NCBI RefSeq assembly: GCF_003148645.1
Contig: NZ_QGGP01000006.1
Coordinates: 62,001 to 126,000, forward strand
Reading direction: 5' to 3'
DNA length: 64,000 bases
DNA from: Xanthomarina spongicola
GTDB taxonomy: Bacteria; Bacteroidota; Bacteroidia; Flavobacteriales; Flavobacteriaceae
A program made the translations under genes and the position numbers. A model generated the notes under the pieces. That model was not told the origin of the DNA. It saw only the letters and a list, made by a program, of their open reading frames with translations, and ran no database searches. The stretch's first letter is position 1. Every line of letters starts with the position of its first letter. Shown piece by piece: positions 43,714 through 52,625 of this stretch.

Positions 43714-45576
43714 TTAACGTCTAGAACGTCTTGGTCTGTCTGAACTTGACACAGAGTCCGAACGTCTAGAACGCGATTCGCTACTTGAAGAACTTCGTCT
43801 GTCGCTTCTATTGCCTTCACTTCTTGAACTCGAGCGTCTATCGCTTCTATTACCATCGCTTCTAGAGTTAGAACGTCTATCTCCTCTAGGCTTATCATCG
43901 CTACGTCTTCTGCTTCCTCCACCATCACGACGTCTTTTATTTCTACTAGTTCCACGACCTTTATCTTCGCTAATTTCAACATTAACAAAGCGTCCATCGT
44001 GTTTATAATCTGTAAAGAATGCTAATACTTTTTCCTGAAGCTCTTTTTCTGTATTAAAGAATGAAAAACTTTCTTTAACATCTACTTTAAAGACATCGTC
44101 TCTTCCTAGTTCCAGAACTTCTTTTAAGAAATCTTTCAATTTCATCCAATCGTATCCATCTTTTCTACCTACGTTTATAAAGTAACGAGAATCGTTAGAG
44201 TTGCTTCTATAGTCTCTTCCACCACTATCTCTATCTTCACCACGTGACGTGTCTGAAACATTTAAGTTTTTAGTTTTCTGATAGTAATTAAAGAATCTTG
44301 TAAATTCTACAGAGAAGAATTTTTTAATTAATTCGTCTTTAGTAGTATCTTCAAATAAGTCGTTAATACTATCTAAATACTTATCAATTTCATGATTGAT
44401 TTCTGTATTATGAATTTTATTAGCAAGCGACATTAATTGAACTTCGCAAATTTCCATTCCATCTGGAATTTCTTTTAATTCGAATTTCTGATTAATAATA
44501 CGCTCAATACTTTTTATTTTTCTTACTTCACTTTTAGAAACAATAACCATGGAGATACCTGTTTTACCAGCACGTCCTGTTCTTCCAGATCTATGTGTGT
44601 AAATTTCTGGCTCATCTGGTAATTGGTAGTTGATTACGTGTGTAATATCGTCTACATCAATACCACGAGCAGCAACATCTGTAGCAACCAACATTTGTAT
44701 TTGTTGATTTCTAAAAGATTTCATGACTAAATCACGTTGGTTCTGACTTAAATCGCCATGTAAAGCTCCTGCACTATAACCATCTTCAATTAAGTTTTCG
44801 GCTACTTTTTGAGTATCGCGTTTTGTACGACAGAAAATTACAGAGAAAATATCTGGATTTGCATCTGCCAAACGTTTTAAAGCTTGGTATCTGTCTCTAG
44901 CATTCACTAAATAATACTCATGAGAGACTTGATTGGTACTTTCATTTTTATTTCCAACAGTAATTTCCTGTGGACTTTTCATGAATTTTTTTGCAATTGT
45001 AGCAACTTCTTTAGGCATTGTTGCTGAAAATAGCCAAGTGCTTTTGTCTTCTGGTGTATGCGATAAAATATCTGTTATATCTTCTTTAAAACCCATGTTT
45101 AGCATTTCATCGGCTTCATCTAAAACAGCGTACTGTATTTTAGAGATATCAACCAAACGTCTACTAATCATATCTTTCATTCTACCAGGAGTAGCAACAA
45201 TAATTTGTGCGCCACGTTTTACTTCACGTGCTTGATCTGTAATGCTAGAACCACCATAAATGGCAACAACGTTAAGGCCTTTACAATATTTACCATATTG
45301 TTTCATCTCGTTTGTAATTTGCAAACAAAGTTCGCGAGTAGGAGACAGGATTAATCCTTGAGTTGTTCGGCTATCAATATCAATTTTTTGAAGCATAGGA
45401 AAGCCAAAAGCAGCAGTTTTACCTGTTCCTGTTTGTGCTAATGCAACTAAATCTGTTTCACTTTCTAATAAAATTGGGATTGCTTTTTCTTGGACCTCAC
45501 TTGGTGTTTCAAAGCCTAAATCTGTAATTGCGTGTAATAGATCTTCATTAAGACCTAAATCTTGGAATGTGCTCAT
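43714..45576 (-). CDS. DEAD-box RNA helicase with RNA-binding domain and Arg/Ser-rich tail
   Basis: 620 residues. Helicase core with Walker A AQTGTGKT (47-54), DEAD (153-156), SAT and motif VI HRSGRTGRAG; a DbpA/CsdA-like RNA-binding domain (about 470-545, INVGRKDGYDWMKLKDF); and a low-complexity tail from about 550 made of Arg, Ser, Asp and Gly, including two copies of a 13-residue unit. It unwinds structured RNA in the cytoplasm, likely in ribosome assembly or cold adaptation. Its promoter TACCTTTG lies far upstream with a leader of about 105 bases, which suggests post-transcriptional control. Confidence 0.95.
   Translation of the reverse strand: MSTFQDLGLNEDLLHAITDLGFETPSEVQEKAIPILLESETDLVALAQTGTGKTAAFGFPMLQKIDIDSRTTQGLILSPTRELCLQITNEMKQYGKYCKGLNVVAIYGGSSITDQAREVKRGAQIIVATPGRMKDMISRRLVDISKIQYAVLDEADEMLNMGFKEDITDILSHTPEDKSTWLFSATMPKEVATIAKKFMKSPQEITVGNKNESTNQVSHEYYLVNARDRYQALKRLADANPDIFSVIFCRTKRDTQKVAENLIEDGYSAGALHGDLSQNQRDLVMKSFRNQQIQMLVATDVAARGIDVDDITHVINYQLPDEPEIYTHRSGRTGRAGKTGISMVIVSKSEVRKIKSIERIINQKFELKEIPDGMEICEVQLMSLANKIHNTEINHEIDKYLDSINDLFEDTTKDELIKKFFSVEFTRFFNYYQKTKNLNVSDTSRGEDRDSGGRDYRSNSNDSRYFINVGRKDGYDWMKLKDFLKEVLELGRDDVFKVDVKESFSFFNTEKELQEKVLAFFTDYKHDGRFVNVEISEDKGRGTSRNKRRRDGGGSRRRSDDKPRGDRRSNSRSDGNRSDRRSSSRSEGNRSDRRSSSSSESRSRRSDSVSSSDRPRRSRR
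43786..43863 (-). repeat. two 39-base repeats in the helicase tail
   Basis: They encode RSDGNRSDRRSSS and RSEGNRSDRRSSS (residues 572-584 and 585-597). On the plus strand TCGCTTCTA recurs at 43802 and 43841. Confidence 0.8.
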
Positions 45577-45689
45577 TCGTGTTTAATAAGTAATCGATTA
45601 TGTTTTGTAGTGTTACAAAAGAAGTGAATCGACATACTTAAACCTAAACTTCTAGTAACACATCCTCACTCTGAGGAATTTTCAAGGTG

Positions 45690-45718
45690 CAAAGGTACGT
45701 ATTTATTTGAGATTTCAA
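45690..45718 (-). promoter_or_regulatory. DEAD-box helicase promoter
   Basis: Minus strand: TTG (45718-45716), 18-base spacer, TACCTTTG (45697-45690). The leader to the ATG at 45576 is about 105 bases, unusually long for this window. Confidence 0.75.
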
Positions 45719-45805
45719 TATAGAGACTATAAGAATCTTTAAATTAGGAGTTTAGGCTCTATTTTTTATAATCTATAAAAGAAACCAATTTGGGTTTCAA
45801 ACACA

Positions 45806-45813
45806 TAAATTTG
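45806..45813 (+). promoter_or_regulatory. YceI gene promoter -7 element
   Basis: TAAATTTG fits TAnnTTTG, 75 bases before the ATG at 45889. A TTG at 45790 that would extend the frame lies upstream of it and was rejected. Confidence 0.55.
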
Positions 45814-45888
45814 CACTTTTTTTGCATTTATTTGACAGATTTAAAAAGATACTCAACTTATATTCGTAGAAATAATAAATATCATATC

Positions 45889-46521
45889 ATGAAGAAAATA
45901 AAAAATATAGTATGGTCATTGGTTGCCTTATTAATTATTATTGTTGTTAGTGGCTATACTAAAAGCACTTCGGTTTTACCAAAAAATGAAACCGTTATAT
46001 TGAAAGAAACTAATCAAATTCAGACTATTAATTTGTTTGTAACACATGGACATTGCAGCACACCTTTTAGTGGAATTGTTGAGAATTTAAAAGTCGATGT
46101 TCCTAAAAGACTTGACTTTGGTAATCCTCTTGAAAACATGGAAATCTCTTTTGAAGTAAACCCAAACACGTTTAATGTATGTGCTGGAGACGAATTAACA
46201 GAAAGAGTAAAAACACCTGGATTATTTATTAACGAGAAAAAAGATAACATGATTTTCAAATCCACTCAAGTTTATACTATGGGACTTGATTGGTATCAGG
46301 TTAATGGTAAATTGTCAATAAAAGGAGTAGAAAAAGATGTCAAGTTTTTTGTGTCTGGTATTAGAGATCCAAAGGACACGATGGCTAGTTCTCTAGTAGT
46401 AGAAGGACAAATGAATTTACTTGATTGGGGAATTGATTATGATAAAATTGTTTACGGTAAATCAGATTCTGTTCCAACAAAATGGATGCATATTAATATG
46501 AAGATTGATCTGTCTTCTTAA
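45889..46521 (+). CDS. YceI-like exported protein
   Basis: 210 residues from the ATG at 45889. Signal peptide or anchor (about 7-25, WSLVALLIIIVVSGYTKS). The mature part resembles the YceI lipocalin-like fold: VTHGHCSTPFSGIVENLKVD, LENMEISFEVNPNTFNVC, VNGKLSIKGVEKDVKFFVSG, and LLDWGIDYDKIVYGKSDS near the end, the usual YceI closing pattern. YceI proteins bind long hydrophobic ligands such as isoprenoid quinones in the periplasm. Two cysteines (HGHC and FNVC) could form a disulphide. No partner gene adjacent. Confidence 0.85.
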   Translation: MKKIKNIVWSLVALLIIIVVSGYTKSTSVLPKNETVILKETNQIQTINLFVTHGHCSTPFSGIVENLKVDVPKRLDFGNPLENMEISFEVNPNTFNVCAGDELTERVKTPGLFINEKKDNMIFKSTQVYTMGLDWYQVNGKLSIKGVEKDVKFFVSGIRDPKDTMASSLVVEGQMNLLDWGIDYDKIVYGKSDSVPTKWMHINMKIDLSS

Positions 46522-46617
46522 TCGAAAATGGAAGTTTAATTGATAAAAATAAGCAATTTTTATACTTGATGTTGTAGGTAGTTATTTATTCAATGCGAAT
46601 CTAGTTCCATCTTAAAC

Positions 46618-46989
46618 TCATTCAATTTCTTCGTAATCAGTTATTAATACAGGTAGTGTTTCTTTGTCTGAAATTTGAATATTCTGAATAGTTGTGATAT
46701 TTGGTTTACAAAAAAGATATTTATCTTCAGAAATCTTAATAGCAGATTTTAGTCTTGTTTCAATCACATAGTTCTTTGTTTTTAATAAAATTTTCTTGAA
46801 TTCTATGTCATTTTTACTACTAATCAAAACTATTAAATCTTTTGAAATATAATTATAAGCTGTATAAACATAGTAATAATCAATATAGGATACATTCAAT
46901 ACTTTGACAACTTTTGTTTGACAAAAAGCAATATTACTGAATAGGAATAAAAGAAGGATTAATGTTTTTTTCATAAGTGTATTTTTCAT
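46618..46989 (-). CDS. small exported protein of unknown function
   Basis: 123 residues with a signal peptide (KKTLILLLFLFSNIAFCQ). The mature part is rich in Tyr and Lys and beta-like (VKVLNVSYIDYYYVYTAYNY, YLFCKPNITTIQNIQI). I recognise no family. Two ATGs are possible, 46989 and 46974; the second gives a more usual MKK signal. It stands between YceI and another orphan membrane gene and has no terminator or clear promoter of its own. Confidence 0.55.
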   Translation of the reverse strand: MKNTLMKKTLILLLFLFSNIAFCQTKVVKVLNVSYIDYYYVYTAYNYISKDLIVLISSKNDIEFKKILLKTKNYVIETRLKSAIKISEDKYLFCKPNITTIQNIQISDKETLPVLITDYEEIE

Positions 46990-47141
46990 TACCTATAACA
47001 GTTTTGTATATGATTAGTGGTGTGATTATGCAAATAATTTAGTAAATAAAAAACAGATGGAAAATCTACGAGATTTTTCGTAAGAAGACTAGAACCAAGT
47101 AATAAAATATATACGTTGTTTTTTACCGTATTTTATCAAAT

Positions 47142-47501
47142 TTACTTGTTTTGGAAAACACGTGTCACAACTAATATTAGACCTACAATGAAAACAGTAG
47201 TAAAAATAATCTTGTTGTGTTTTGCTAACCAATTAGGAAGAAAAATATCAAAATTTTCTTTTTGAGAATCCGAGTATTTACGTGCAAGTAAAGTTAGAGG
47301 ACAAAACATTTTAAAAACTAGTAAAACAAATCCTTCTCCGATTATTAATCCGATTCCGATCCACGTGAAAGTATTAACTCGATTAGTAATTCCTGAATAT
47401 AAAATGTAAAATATTACAAATACAAAAAAAGCCCAGATTATAGTATGGATTAATTTTATTGCTAGCAGCTTGTCTGATTGATTCATACGTTCATAACTCA
47501 T
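47142..47501 (-). CDS. three-helix membrane protein of unknown function
   Basis: 119 residues with three membrane helices (about 17-38, 45-63, 96-113) and a FKMFCPLTLLARKY segment that recalls small DUF2784-like membrane proteins, though the match is not strong. A TATATTTG promoter element 27 bases upstream supports a real gene. No functional link is visible from the neighbours. Confidence 0.62.
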   Translation of the reverse strand: MSYERMNQSDKLLAIKLIHTIIWAFFVFVIFYILYSGITNRVNTFTWIGIGLIIGEGFVLLVFKMFCPLTLLARKYSDSQKENFDIFLPNWLAKHNKIIFTTVFIVGLILVVTRVFQNK

Positions 47502-47527
47502 ATGGTGTACAACTCGTTATATAAACT

Positions 47528-47535
47528 CAAATATA
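47528..47535 (-). promoter_or_regulatory. promoter -7 element for the three-helix protein gene
   Basis: Minus-strand TATATTTG fits TAnnTTTG and precedes the ATG at 47501 by 26 bases. Confidence 0.55.
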
Positions 47536-47574
47536 GCTTATTAACAATTAATTTTTTTGACAGAAATACATTAA

Positions 47575-48150
47575 TCACATCTTATTAAGATAATCAACTA
47601 ACTGTTTTACTGCTTTTCCACGATGTCCAATTTTGTTTTTTTCATCTAAAGAAATTTCAGCAAAGGTTTTTGTGAAACCTTTGGCTTTAAAAATTGGATC
47701 GTAACCAAAACCTTGTTTACCATGCTTTTCAGTGGTAATTTCTCCTTTACAAATACCTGTAAAAGTATGTAATTTCCCATTTAAATAAAGTGCAATAACA
47801 GTTTTAAACTGGGCTTTTCTATTTGTGGATAAATTAAGTTCATCTAGAAGTTTATTCATATTATCAGTAGCATCACGTTGTTCTCCTGCATAACGTGCAG
47901 AATACACTCCAGGTTCTCCATTTAAGGCTTCAACTTCTAAGCCAGTGTCATCTGCAAAACAATCGTATCCATAATGCGTTTTAATATATTCTGCTTTTTG
48001 TATTGCATTACCTTCTATGGTGTCTTGGGTTTCTGGCACATCTTCAAAACAGCCAATGTCTTGTAAACTAAGGAGGTTTATTTTTTTTGGAATTAAACTT
48101 TGTACTTCTTTTAGTTTATTTAAATTATTGGTGGCGAAAACAAGTTGCAT
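47575..48150 (-). CDS. rdgB: non-canonical purine NTP pyrophosphatase
   Basis: 191 residues of the HAM1/RdgB family. Hydrolyses ITP, dITP and XTP to monophosphates, which keeps deaminated purines out of DNA and RNA. Conserved parts: [15 protein letters not shown] at the N terminus with the substrate loop, [12 protein letters not shown] (catalytic Asp), [11 protein letters not shown] and [12 protein letters not shown] with the second metal site. Single-copy gene with its own TAAATTTG element upstream. Divergent from the DUF4421 gene. Confidence 0.96.
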   Translation of the reverse strand: MQLVFATNNLNKLKEVQSLIPKKINLLSLQDIGCFEDVPETQDTIEGNAIQKAEYIKTHYGYDCFADDTGLEVEALNGEPGVYSARYAGEQRDATDNMNKLLDELNLSTNRKAQFKTVIALYLNGKLHTFTGICKGEITTEKHGKQGFGYDPIFKAKGFTKTFAEISLDEKNKIGHRGKAVKQLVDYLNKM

Positions 48151-48206
48151 TTTAATTGAATTAGTGTAATTTTAGATTTTTATGATTTGTTCAATATAAA
48201 CAGACA

Positions 48207-48214
48207 CAAATTTA
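48207..48214 (-). promoter_or_regulatory. rdgB promoter -7 element
   Basis: Minus-strand TAAATTTG fits TAnnTTTG, 57 bases before the ATG at 48150. Confidence 0.5.
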
Positions 48215-48229
48215 GTTTTTTTAAATTAC

Positions 48230-49258
48230 ATGGTTAATAGAATCTTCCTTCTTGTTTTGTCATTTATTGTTTCGTTTTCTGTACAATCTCAAATAATAAA
48301 AGAAAGTGATTCTTTGATAAAAGATAAAGAGTCTTTAAGTGTCTTGCAAATTGTAGATTCACTATTTATAGATCATAATATAAAAAACTATTCACTTCGC
48401 TTATTTACAAATTACAAGGTTAAAAAGTTTAACATTCGAAACGATAATTCAAAATTACAGTATGTGCCTAATAATAAGTATGGCGTAGGTTTTGGATTTG
48501 CTAGTAGTAAAGTTTTAATTGATATTGCCTTTAATTTAAAGACAAATAAGGAAGAAATTACGAATCGATTTGATGCTCAAGGCACATTAATTGTTGGGAA
48601 ACACCATTATGTAAATGGCTTTCTGCAGTTATATAAAGGGTTTAATGTAAAAAACGATTTTAATGAGCCTAGTGTGTTTAGAAGTGATATTAAATCTGTT
48701 ACAGTAGGATTTAATTATCTATTTACTTTATCTGAAATTGAATTTTCGTATTCGCTTTTAAAAGCAGGTTTAGCTAAACGAAATAAAAACGTATACATAA
48801 CAGGTGGACTTGGATTTTTTGGTGTTTATGATTCCTTTTCAGCTGATAGTGATATCATGCCAGAGAATGGTGAGTTGTATTTTAATGAGCAAGCACACAT
48901 AAAAAGATATAATAGTGCTGCAGTAGGAGTTTTAGGAGGGTTTTTATCGGTTTTTATGTTGCCTAAAAACTTTATTGCATCTTGTAATATAATGCCAGGA
49001 ATTGCCCTAATGAATAAAAAAGTTGATTTAGAGGATGATAACTATAGACCATCTAATCCCATGCTTTATAAATTAGATTACACGCTAGCTTTAGGATATA
49101 ATGCAAAGCGCTATTATATAACTTTAATTTATGCAGATGGTTTGTATTCAACTAGTTTAGACTATGGAAATAAGTACGTGTTTAGTCTTACTAAAGCGAA
49201 ATTAGCTTTTGGTTATAAATTAGGTGTGAATAAATTGAAAAAACGCGATAAACACTAA
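48230..49258 (+). CDS. DUF4421 outer-membrane-like protein
   Basis: 342 residues with a signal peptide ending SVQSQ (about 21). The body is a series of amphipathic strands, VKKFNIRNDNSKLQYVPNN, YGVGFGFASSKVLIDIAF, FDAQGTLIVGKHHYVNGF, LGYNAKRYYITLIYADG and AKLAFGYKLGV, consistent with the DUF4421 family of predicted beta barrels in the outer membrane. Function unknown. It is convergent with the VF530 gene (stops 8 bases apart) with no terminator seen. Confidence 0.85.
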   Translation: MVNRIFLLVLSFIVSFSVQSQIIKESDSLIKDKESLSVLQIVDSLFIDHNIKNYSLRLFTNYKVKKFNIRNDNSKLQYVPNNKYGVGFGFASSKVLIDIAFNLKTNKEEITNRFDAQGTLIVGKHHYVNGFLQLYKGFNVKNDFNEPSVFRSDIKSVTVGFNYLFTLSEIEFSYSLLKAGLAKRNKNVYITGGLGFFGVYDSFSADSDIMPENGELYFNEQAHIKRYNSAAVGVLGGFLSVFMLPKNFIASCNIMPGIALMNKKVDLEDDNYRPSNPMLYKLDYTLALGYNAKRYYITLIYADGLYSTSLDYGNKYVFSLTKAKLAFGYKLGVNKLKKRDKH

Positions 49259-49266
49259 CAAAGTCT

Positions 49267-49491
49267 TTATCTTTTATTTTTCAACATGTTTAAATACATG
49301 TTTTCTACTTTAGTTCTTGCCCAAGGTGTACGTCTTAAAAATTTTAAACTAGATTTTACAGAAGGATTATCCTGGAAACAACGAATATTTATCTTGAGTC
49401 CCATATATTCCCAGCCATAATGTGCTTCAAGATCTGTAACTATTTGTTCCAGTTTCACACCATGTAAAGGATTGTTAGGTTGTGTTTCCAT
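49267..49491 (-). CDS. VF530-type (DUF2132) small DNA-binding protein
   Basis: 74 residues that match the VF530/DUF2132 pattern: NPLHGVKLEQIVTDLEAHYG, WEYMGLKINIRCFQDNPS, and LKFLRRTPWARTKVENMYL. Members of this small family were described as DNA-binding in structural work; the biological role is not settled. It starts 10 bases after the rhlE stop on the same strand, so helicase and VF530 protein are likely co-expressed. Confidence 0.9.
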   Translation of the reverse strand: METQPNNPLHGVKLEQIVTDLEAHYGWEYMGLKINIRCFQDNPSVKSSLKFLRRTPWARTKVENMYLNMLKNKR

Positions 49492-49501
49492 TAACAGCTA
49501 T

Positions 49502-50767
49502 TTATCGTCTATTATTTCTTTTTGGTCGCCTAGATTGATCAGATTTCTTAGAGTTTTGAGGATTTCTTTTAGGCTTATTGTTGGAACGTTGAGATCTTCC
49601 TCCACCTTGTTTTTTAGGTTCTGTTGAAGCATTTGGATCTGGTTCAAAACCTTCTAAAATTTCTTTAGGAATTTTCATTCCAACTAACTTTTCAATATCT
49701 CTTAAATAAGTTGTTTCGTCGGCACTTACCAACGAAATAGCTTCACCACTGGCTCCAGCACGACCTGTTCTACCAATTCTATGAACGTAATCTTCAGAAA
49801 TATTTGGGAGTTCGTAATTAACCACGTGTGGTAATAATGGAATATCAAGACCACGAGCAGCTATATCTGTTGCTACTAAAACACGAACACTTCCATTTTT
49901 AAATCCTGCCAAAGCTTTTGTTCTTGCTCCTTGGCTTTTATTTCCATGAATTGCTGCTGCCGAAATTCCAGCACTAATCATTTTTTTACAAAGTTTGTTA
50001 GCTCCATGTTTAGTTCTTGTAAAAACTAAAACTTGTTTCCAATTCCCATCAGAAATTAACTTGATAATTAAATCAGATTTTTTACCACTAGCAACACGAT
50101 ATACTTTTTGATTAATAGCATCTACAGTAGAATTTTCTGGAGTAGCTTCAACTTGAACAGGATGATGTAAAATGCCATTTGCTAATTTTCTAATGTCTTT
50201 CGAAAAGGTAGCAGAAAACATTAAATTTTGACGCTTTGCAGGCATCATACCCATAATACGTTCAATATCACGTAGAAAACCCATATCAAGCATTCTATCT
50301 GCTTCATCTAAAACCAGTATTTCTACTCTTTTTAAAGATAATATTCCTTGATTTTCTAAATCGATTAATCTTCCAGGAGTGGCTACCAAAATATCGATAC
50401 CTTGACGTATAGTTGCAGCTTGTGGTTTTTGATTTACACCACCAAATATAACAGCACTTCTTAGGTTTAAAAACTCGCTATATTCTTTAACATTCGCATA
50501 TACTTGAGCAGCTAACTCTCGCGTTGGAGTTAAAACTAAAGCACGAATTGGTCTGAATTTAGATTTTTCTCTTTCTGAAAGAATATGAAGCATAGGTAAA
50601 GTAAAACCAGCTGTTTTTCCGGTTCCAGTTTGTGCTGACGCTAAAACATCTTTTCCTTGTAAAATTGGAGGAATGGCTTTAAGTTGAATAGGAGATGGTT
50701 CATTATATCCTTTTTTGCTGATAGCTTTAAGAATTGCTTCAGAAAGGCCTAATGTGTTAAATGACAT
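49502..50767 (-). CDS. DEAD-box RNA helicase, RhlE-like
   Basis: 421 residues. Helicase core with Q-motif ([11 protein letters not shown]), Walker A AQTGTGKT (45-52), [12 protein letters not shown] (154-157), SAT and [10 protein letters not shown]. After about 370 follows a basic, Gln/Asn/Arg-rich tail ([21 protein letters not shown]) that should bind RNA. Likely role in ribosome biogenesis or RNA turnover. Shares the TACCTTTG promoter type with the other helicase of this window. Operon partner: VF530 gene. Confidence 0.95.
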   Translation of the reverse strand: MSFNTLGLSEAILKAISKKGYNEPSPIQLKAIPPILQGKDVLASAQTGTGKTAGFTLPMLHILSEREKSKFRPIRALVLTPTRELAAQVYANVKEYSEFLNLRSAVIFGGVNQKPQAATIRQGIDILVATPGRLIDLENQGILSLKRVEILVLDEADRMLDMGFLRDIERIMGMMPAKRQNLMFSATFSKDIRKLANGILHHPVQVEATPENSTVDAINQKVYRVASGKKSDLIIKLISDGNWKQVLVFTRTKHGANKLCKKMISAGISAAAIHGNKSQGARTKALAGFKNGSVRVLVATDIAARGLDIPLLPHVVNYELPNISEDYVHRIGRTGRAGASGEAISLVSADETTYLRDIEKLVGMKIPKEILEGFEPDPNASTEPKKQGGGRSQRSNNKPKRNPQNSKKSDQSRRPKRNNRR

Positions 50768-50822
50768 ATAAATTGTTTATGAAGCAACAATTTAATGTAT
50801 AAGTTACTTCTTTAAGTTGGCG

Positions 50823-50830
50823 CAAAGGTA
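50823..50830 (-). promoter_or_regulatory. rhlE-like helicase promoter -7 element
   Basis: Minus-strand TACCTTTG, identical to the -7 element of the other DEAD-box gene, followed by GC in both. It precedes the ATG at 50767 by 55 bases. Confidence 0.65.
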
Positions 50831-50892
50831 CAGTTATTTTATTGGTAGCTCGAAATTTATCAGCTGAAAACTTAATTACAGAATTATTTAAC

Positions 50893-50921
50893 TTGAAATT
50901 TCAAATATTTATCTAATTTTA
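50893..50921 (+). promoter_or_regulatory. candidate promoter of the fatty acid transport genes
   Basis: TTG (50893-50895), 18-base spacer, TAATTTTA (50914-50921), 7 of 8 to consensus, ending 16 bases before the short gene at 50938. Confidence 0.5.
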
Positions 50922-50937
50922 GGGATATTAGCATTTA

Positions 50938-51174
50938 ATGAAAGAATCTTTTATTTTAGAGGAGTCCGAAAGAAACGCGTCTGGAGTCCAAAACAAATTT
51001 GATTCAGATTTAATGTTAATTGGTAAGCTTAAAACTATAAACTATAAATTAGTAGTAAGTTGTCAATTAGTTGATGTAAATGATGGCACTCAAATTTTGG
51101 GAGACAAAATAATTTATGATAACAAACAACGATTCATAGAATTGAAAAATCAATTAAACGTTTCAGAAAATTAG
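50938..51174 (+). CDS. short protein resembling part of a FlgO/TolB-like domain; possible gene remnant
   Basis: 78 residues without signal peptide. The stretch SDLMLIGKLKTINYKLVVSC followed by QLVDVNDGTQILGDKI recalls the strand pattern found in TolB/FlgO-type N-terminal domains of TPR regulators and cyclases (there usually L-x-G-x-I ... QL[IV]D ... G-x-x-[IL]W). The rest of such a protein is missing on both sides, so this may be a decayed remnant. It begins 16 bases after a promoter-like element and ends 3 bases before the transporter gene, so it could still be translated as a leader protein. Confidence 0.5.
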   Translation: MKESFILEESERNASGVQNKFDSDLMLIGKLKTINYKLVVSCQLVDVNDGTQILGDKIIYDNKQRFIELKNQLNVSEN

Positions 51175-51177
51175 AGC

Positions 51178-52575
51178 ATGATAACCAAACTAGGAGAAAA
51201 GTTCAGTTACCTCTTTTTAAAATACATGCCAGATGCCTTTGTGTTTGCTATTGTATTAACTTTGATTTCGGCATTAGCTGCTTATTTTCTGGTAGATGCT
51301 TCCTTTATTACAATTCTTTCTTCATGGTATGATGGTTTTTTCGATTTGCTGGCATTTGCTATGCAGATTATATTAATTCTAGTAACAGGATTTAGTATTG
51401 CTTTATCACCAATTATCGGAAAAGGCATTGACAAAATCACTCAATTTATTAACACACCAAAACAGGTTTATTTTTTTGTTGTATTTATTGGTTTATTATT
51501 AAGCTTAGTTAGTTTTGGATGGATTGTTATTACTGGTGTTTTAGCTAGGGAATTAGCCTTACGTGTTAAAGGAGTTAACTATCCATTTTTAATTGCTTGT
51601 GTTTATGTCTCAATGTGTGGTTGGGTTACAGGCTTATCAAGTACAATTCCTTTATTATTAAATACAGAAAACAATTATTTAATTGAAACTGGTGTTTTAA
51701 GTAAAACCATACCAACATCTTATACATTAAACTCATATTTAAATTATAGTATTATAGCTTCGTTTTTAATCATTATGCCTTTGTTTATGATGTTTGTTGG
51801 CTCCAAAATAAAACATACAAAAGAGCTTAAGGATTTATGTAACACTAATGAGTTAGATGTAAAGAAGAGCATTGAAGAAGAGGCTTTAAGTATGAAATTA
51901 CCTTTTAAGGCCTATTCAGATAATTTTAATAATAGTTTTATTCTTCAAGGGTTGGTTGTGATTATGGGCTTTTCCTATATCATATATTATTTTATAATTA
52001 ATGGAATGGATCTCAATTTTAATATTATGATTTTCATTTTTATTATTTTAGGATTATGCTTGCATAAAACCCCTTTGCGTTATGGAATAGCTATGCAACG
52101 ATCTAGTAGAAATATTTCTGGCATTCTATTTCAATACCCATTTTATGCTGGAATTATGGGTGTCATGATTTATACAGGATTAGGAGAATACCTTGCTCAA
52201 GGTTTAGCCTCTATTGCGACAATAAACACTTATCCTTTTTATGCATTTCTAACAGGAGGCTTAGTAAATTTTGCAATCCCATCTGCAGGTGGTGAGTTTG
52301 CAGTAGTTGGACCTAGCATTATTTCTGCAATCCAGGAAATTGGGAGAGGGCTTCCAGATTTTCAGGTTACTTCTATGATTTCTAGAGCTTCATTGGCTAT
52401 TGCTTATGGTGAGTCTCTTTCAAACTTATTGCAGCCTTTTTTTCTTTTACTTATTGTTCCAGTAATGGGAGTTGGAACTAAACTTCAAGCAAGAGATGTC
52501 ATGGGTTATTTAGTTTTGCCATTCTTTTTATTATTTTGTATCCAGGCATGTTTGGTTTTATGGATGCCATTATAA
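51178..52575 (+). CDS. short-chain fatty acid transporter, AtoE family
   Basis: 465 residues with about 12 membrane helices. AtoE-type start GEKFSYLFLKYMPDAFVFAI and conserved ITGVLARELALRVKGVNYP, CGWVTGLSSTIPLLL, and GGLVNFAIPSAGGEFAVVGP, with SRASLAIAYGESLSNLLQPF near the end. Uptake of short-chain fatty acids such as acetoacetate or butyrate is expected. The next gene is an acyl-CoA ligase 50 bases downstream, which would activate the imported acid; TATCTTTA at 52595 might also give that gene a promoter. Confidence 0.92.
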   Translation: MITKLGEKFSYLFLKYMPDAFVFAIVLTLISALAAYFLVDASFITILSSWYDGFFDLLAFAMQIILILVTGFSIALSPIIGKGIDKITQFINTPKQVYFFVVFIGLLLSLVSFGWIVITGVLARELALRVKGVNYPFLIACVYVSMCGWVTGLSSTIPLLLNTENNYLIETGVLSKTIPTSYTLNSYLNYSIIASFLIIMPLFMMFVGSKIKHTKELKDLCNTNELDVKKSIEEEALSMKLPFKAYSDNFNNSFILQGLVVIMGFSYIIYYFIINGMDLNFNIMIFIFIILGLCLHKTPLRYGIAMQRSSRNISGILFQYPFYAGIMGVMIYTGLGEYLAQGLASIATINTYPFYAFLTGGLVNFAIPSAGGEFAVVGPSIISAIQEIGRGLPDFQVTSMISRASLAIAYGESLSNLLQPFFLLLIVPVMGVGTKLQARDVMGYLVLPFFLLFCIQACLVLWMPL

Positions 52576-52625
52576 AACATAACTAAAACTTTTGTATCTT
52601 TAAAAAATCAAGCCAATCAAAATTT

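Larger units (their letters stand above)
45577..45888. other. 312-base intergenic region between divergent genes
   Basis: Holds the helicase promoter (45690-45718, minus), its long leader (about 45577-45683), and the YceI promoter element (45806-45813, plus). I see no coding frame or RNA gene in it. Confidence 0.7.

Noticed and set aside
43701-43997. Open frame overlapping the helicase tail in another frame of the same strand
   Set aside because: It is a by-product of the Arg/Ser repeat DNA; the helicase frame runs through to its own stop without a break.
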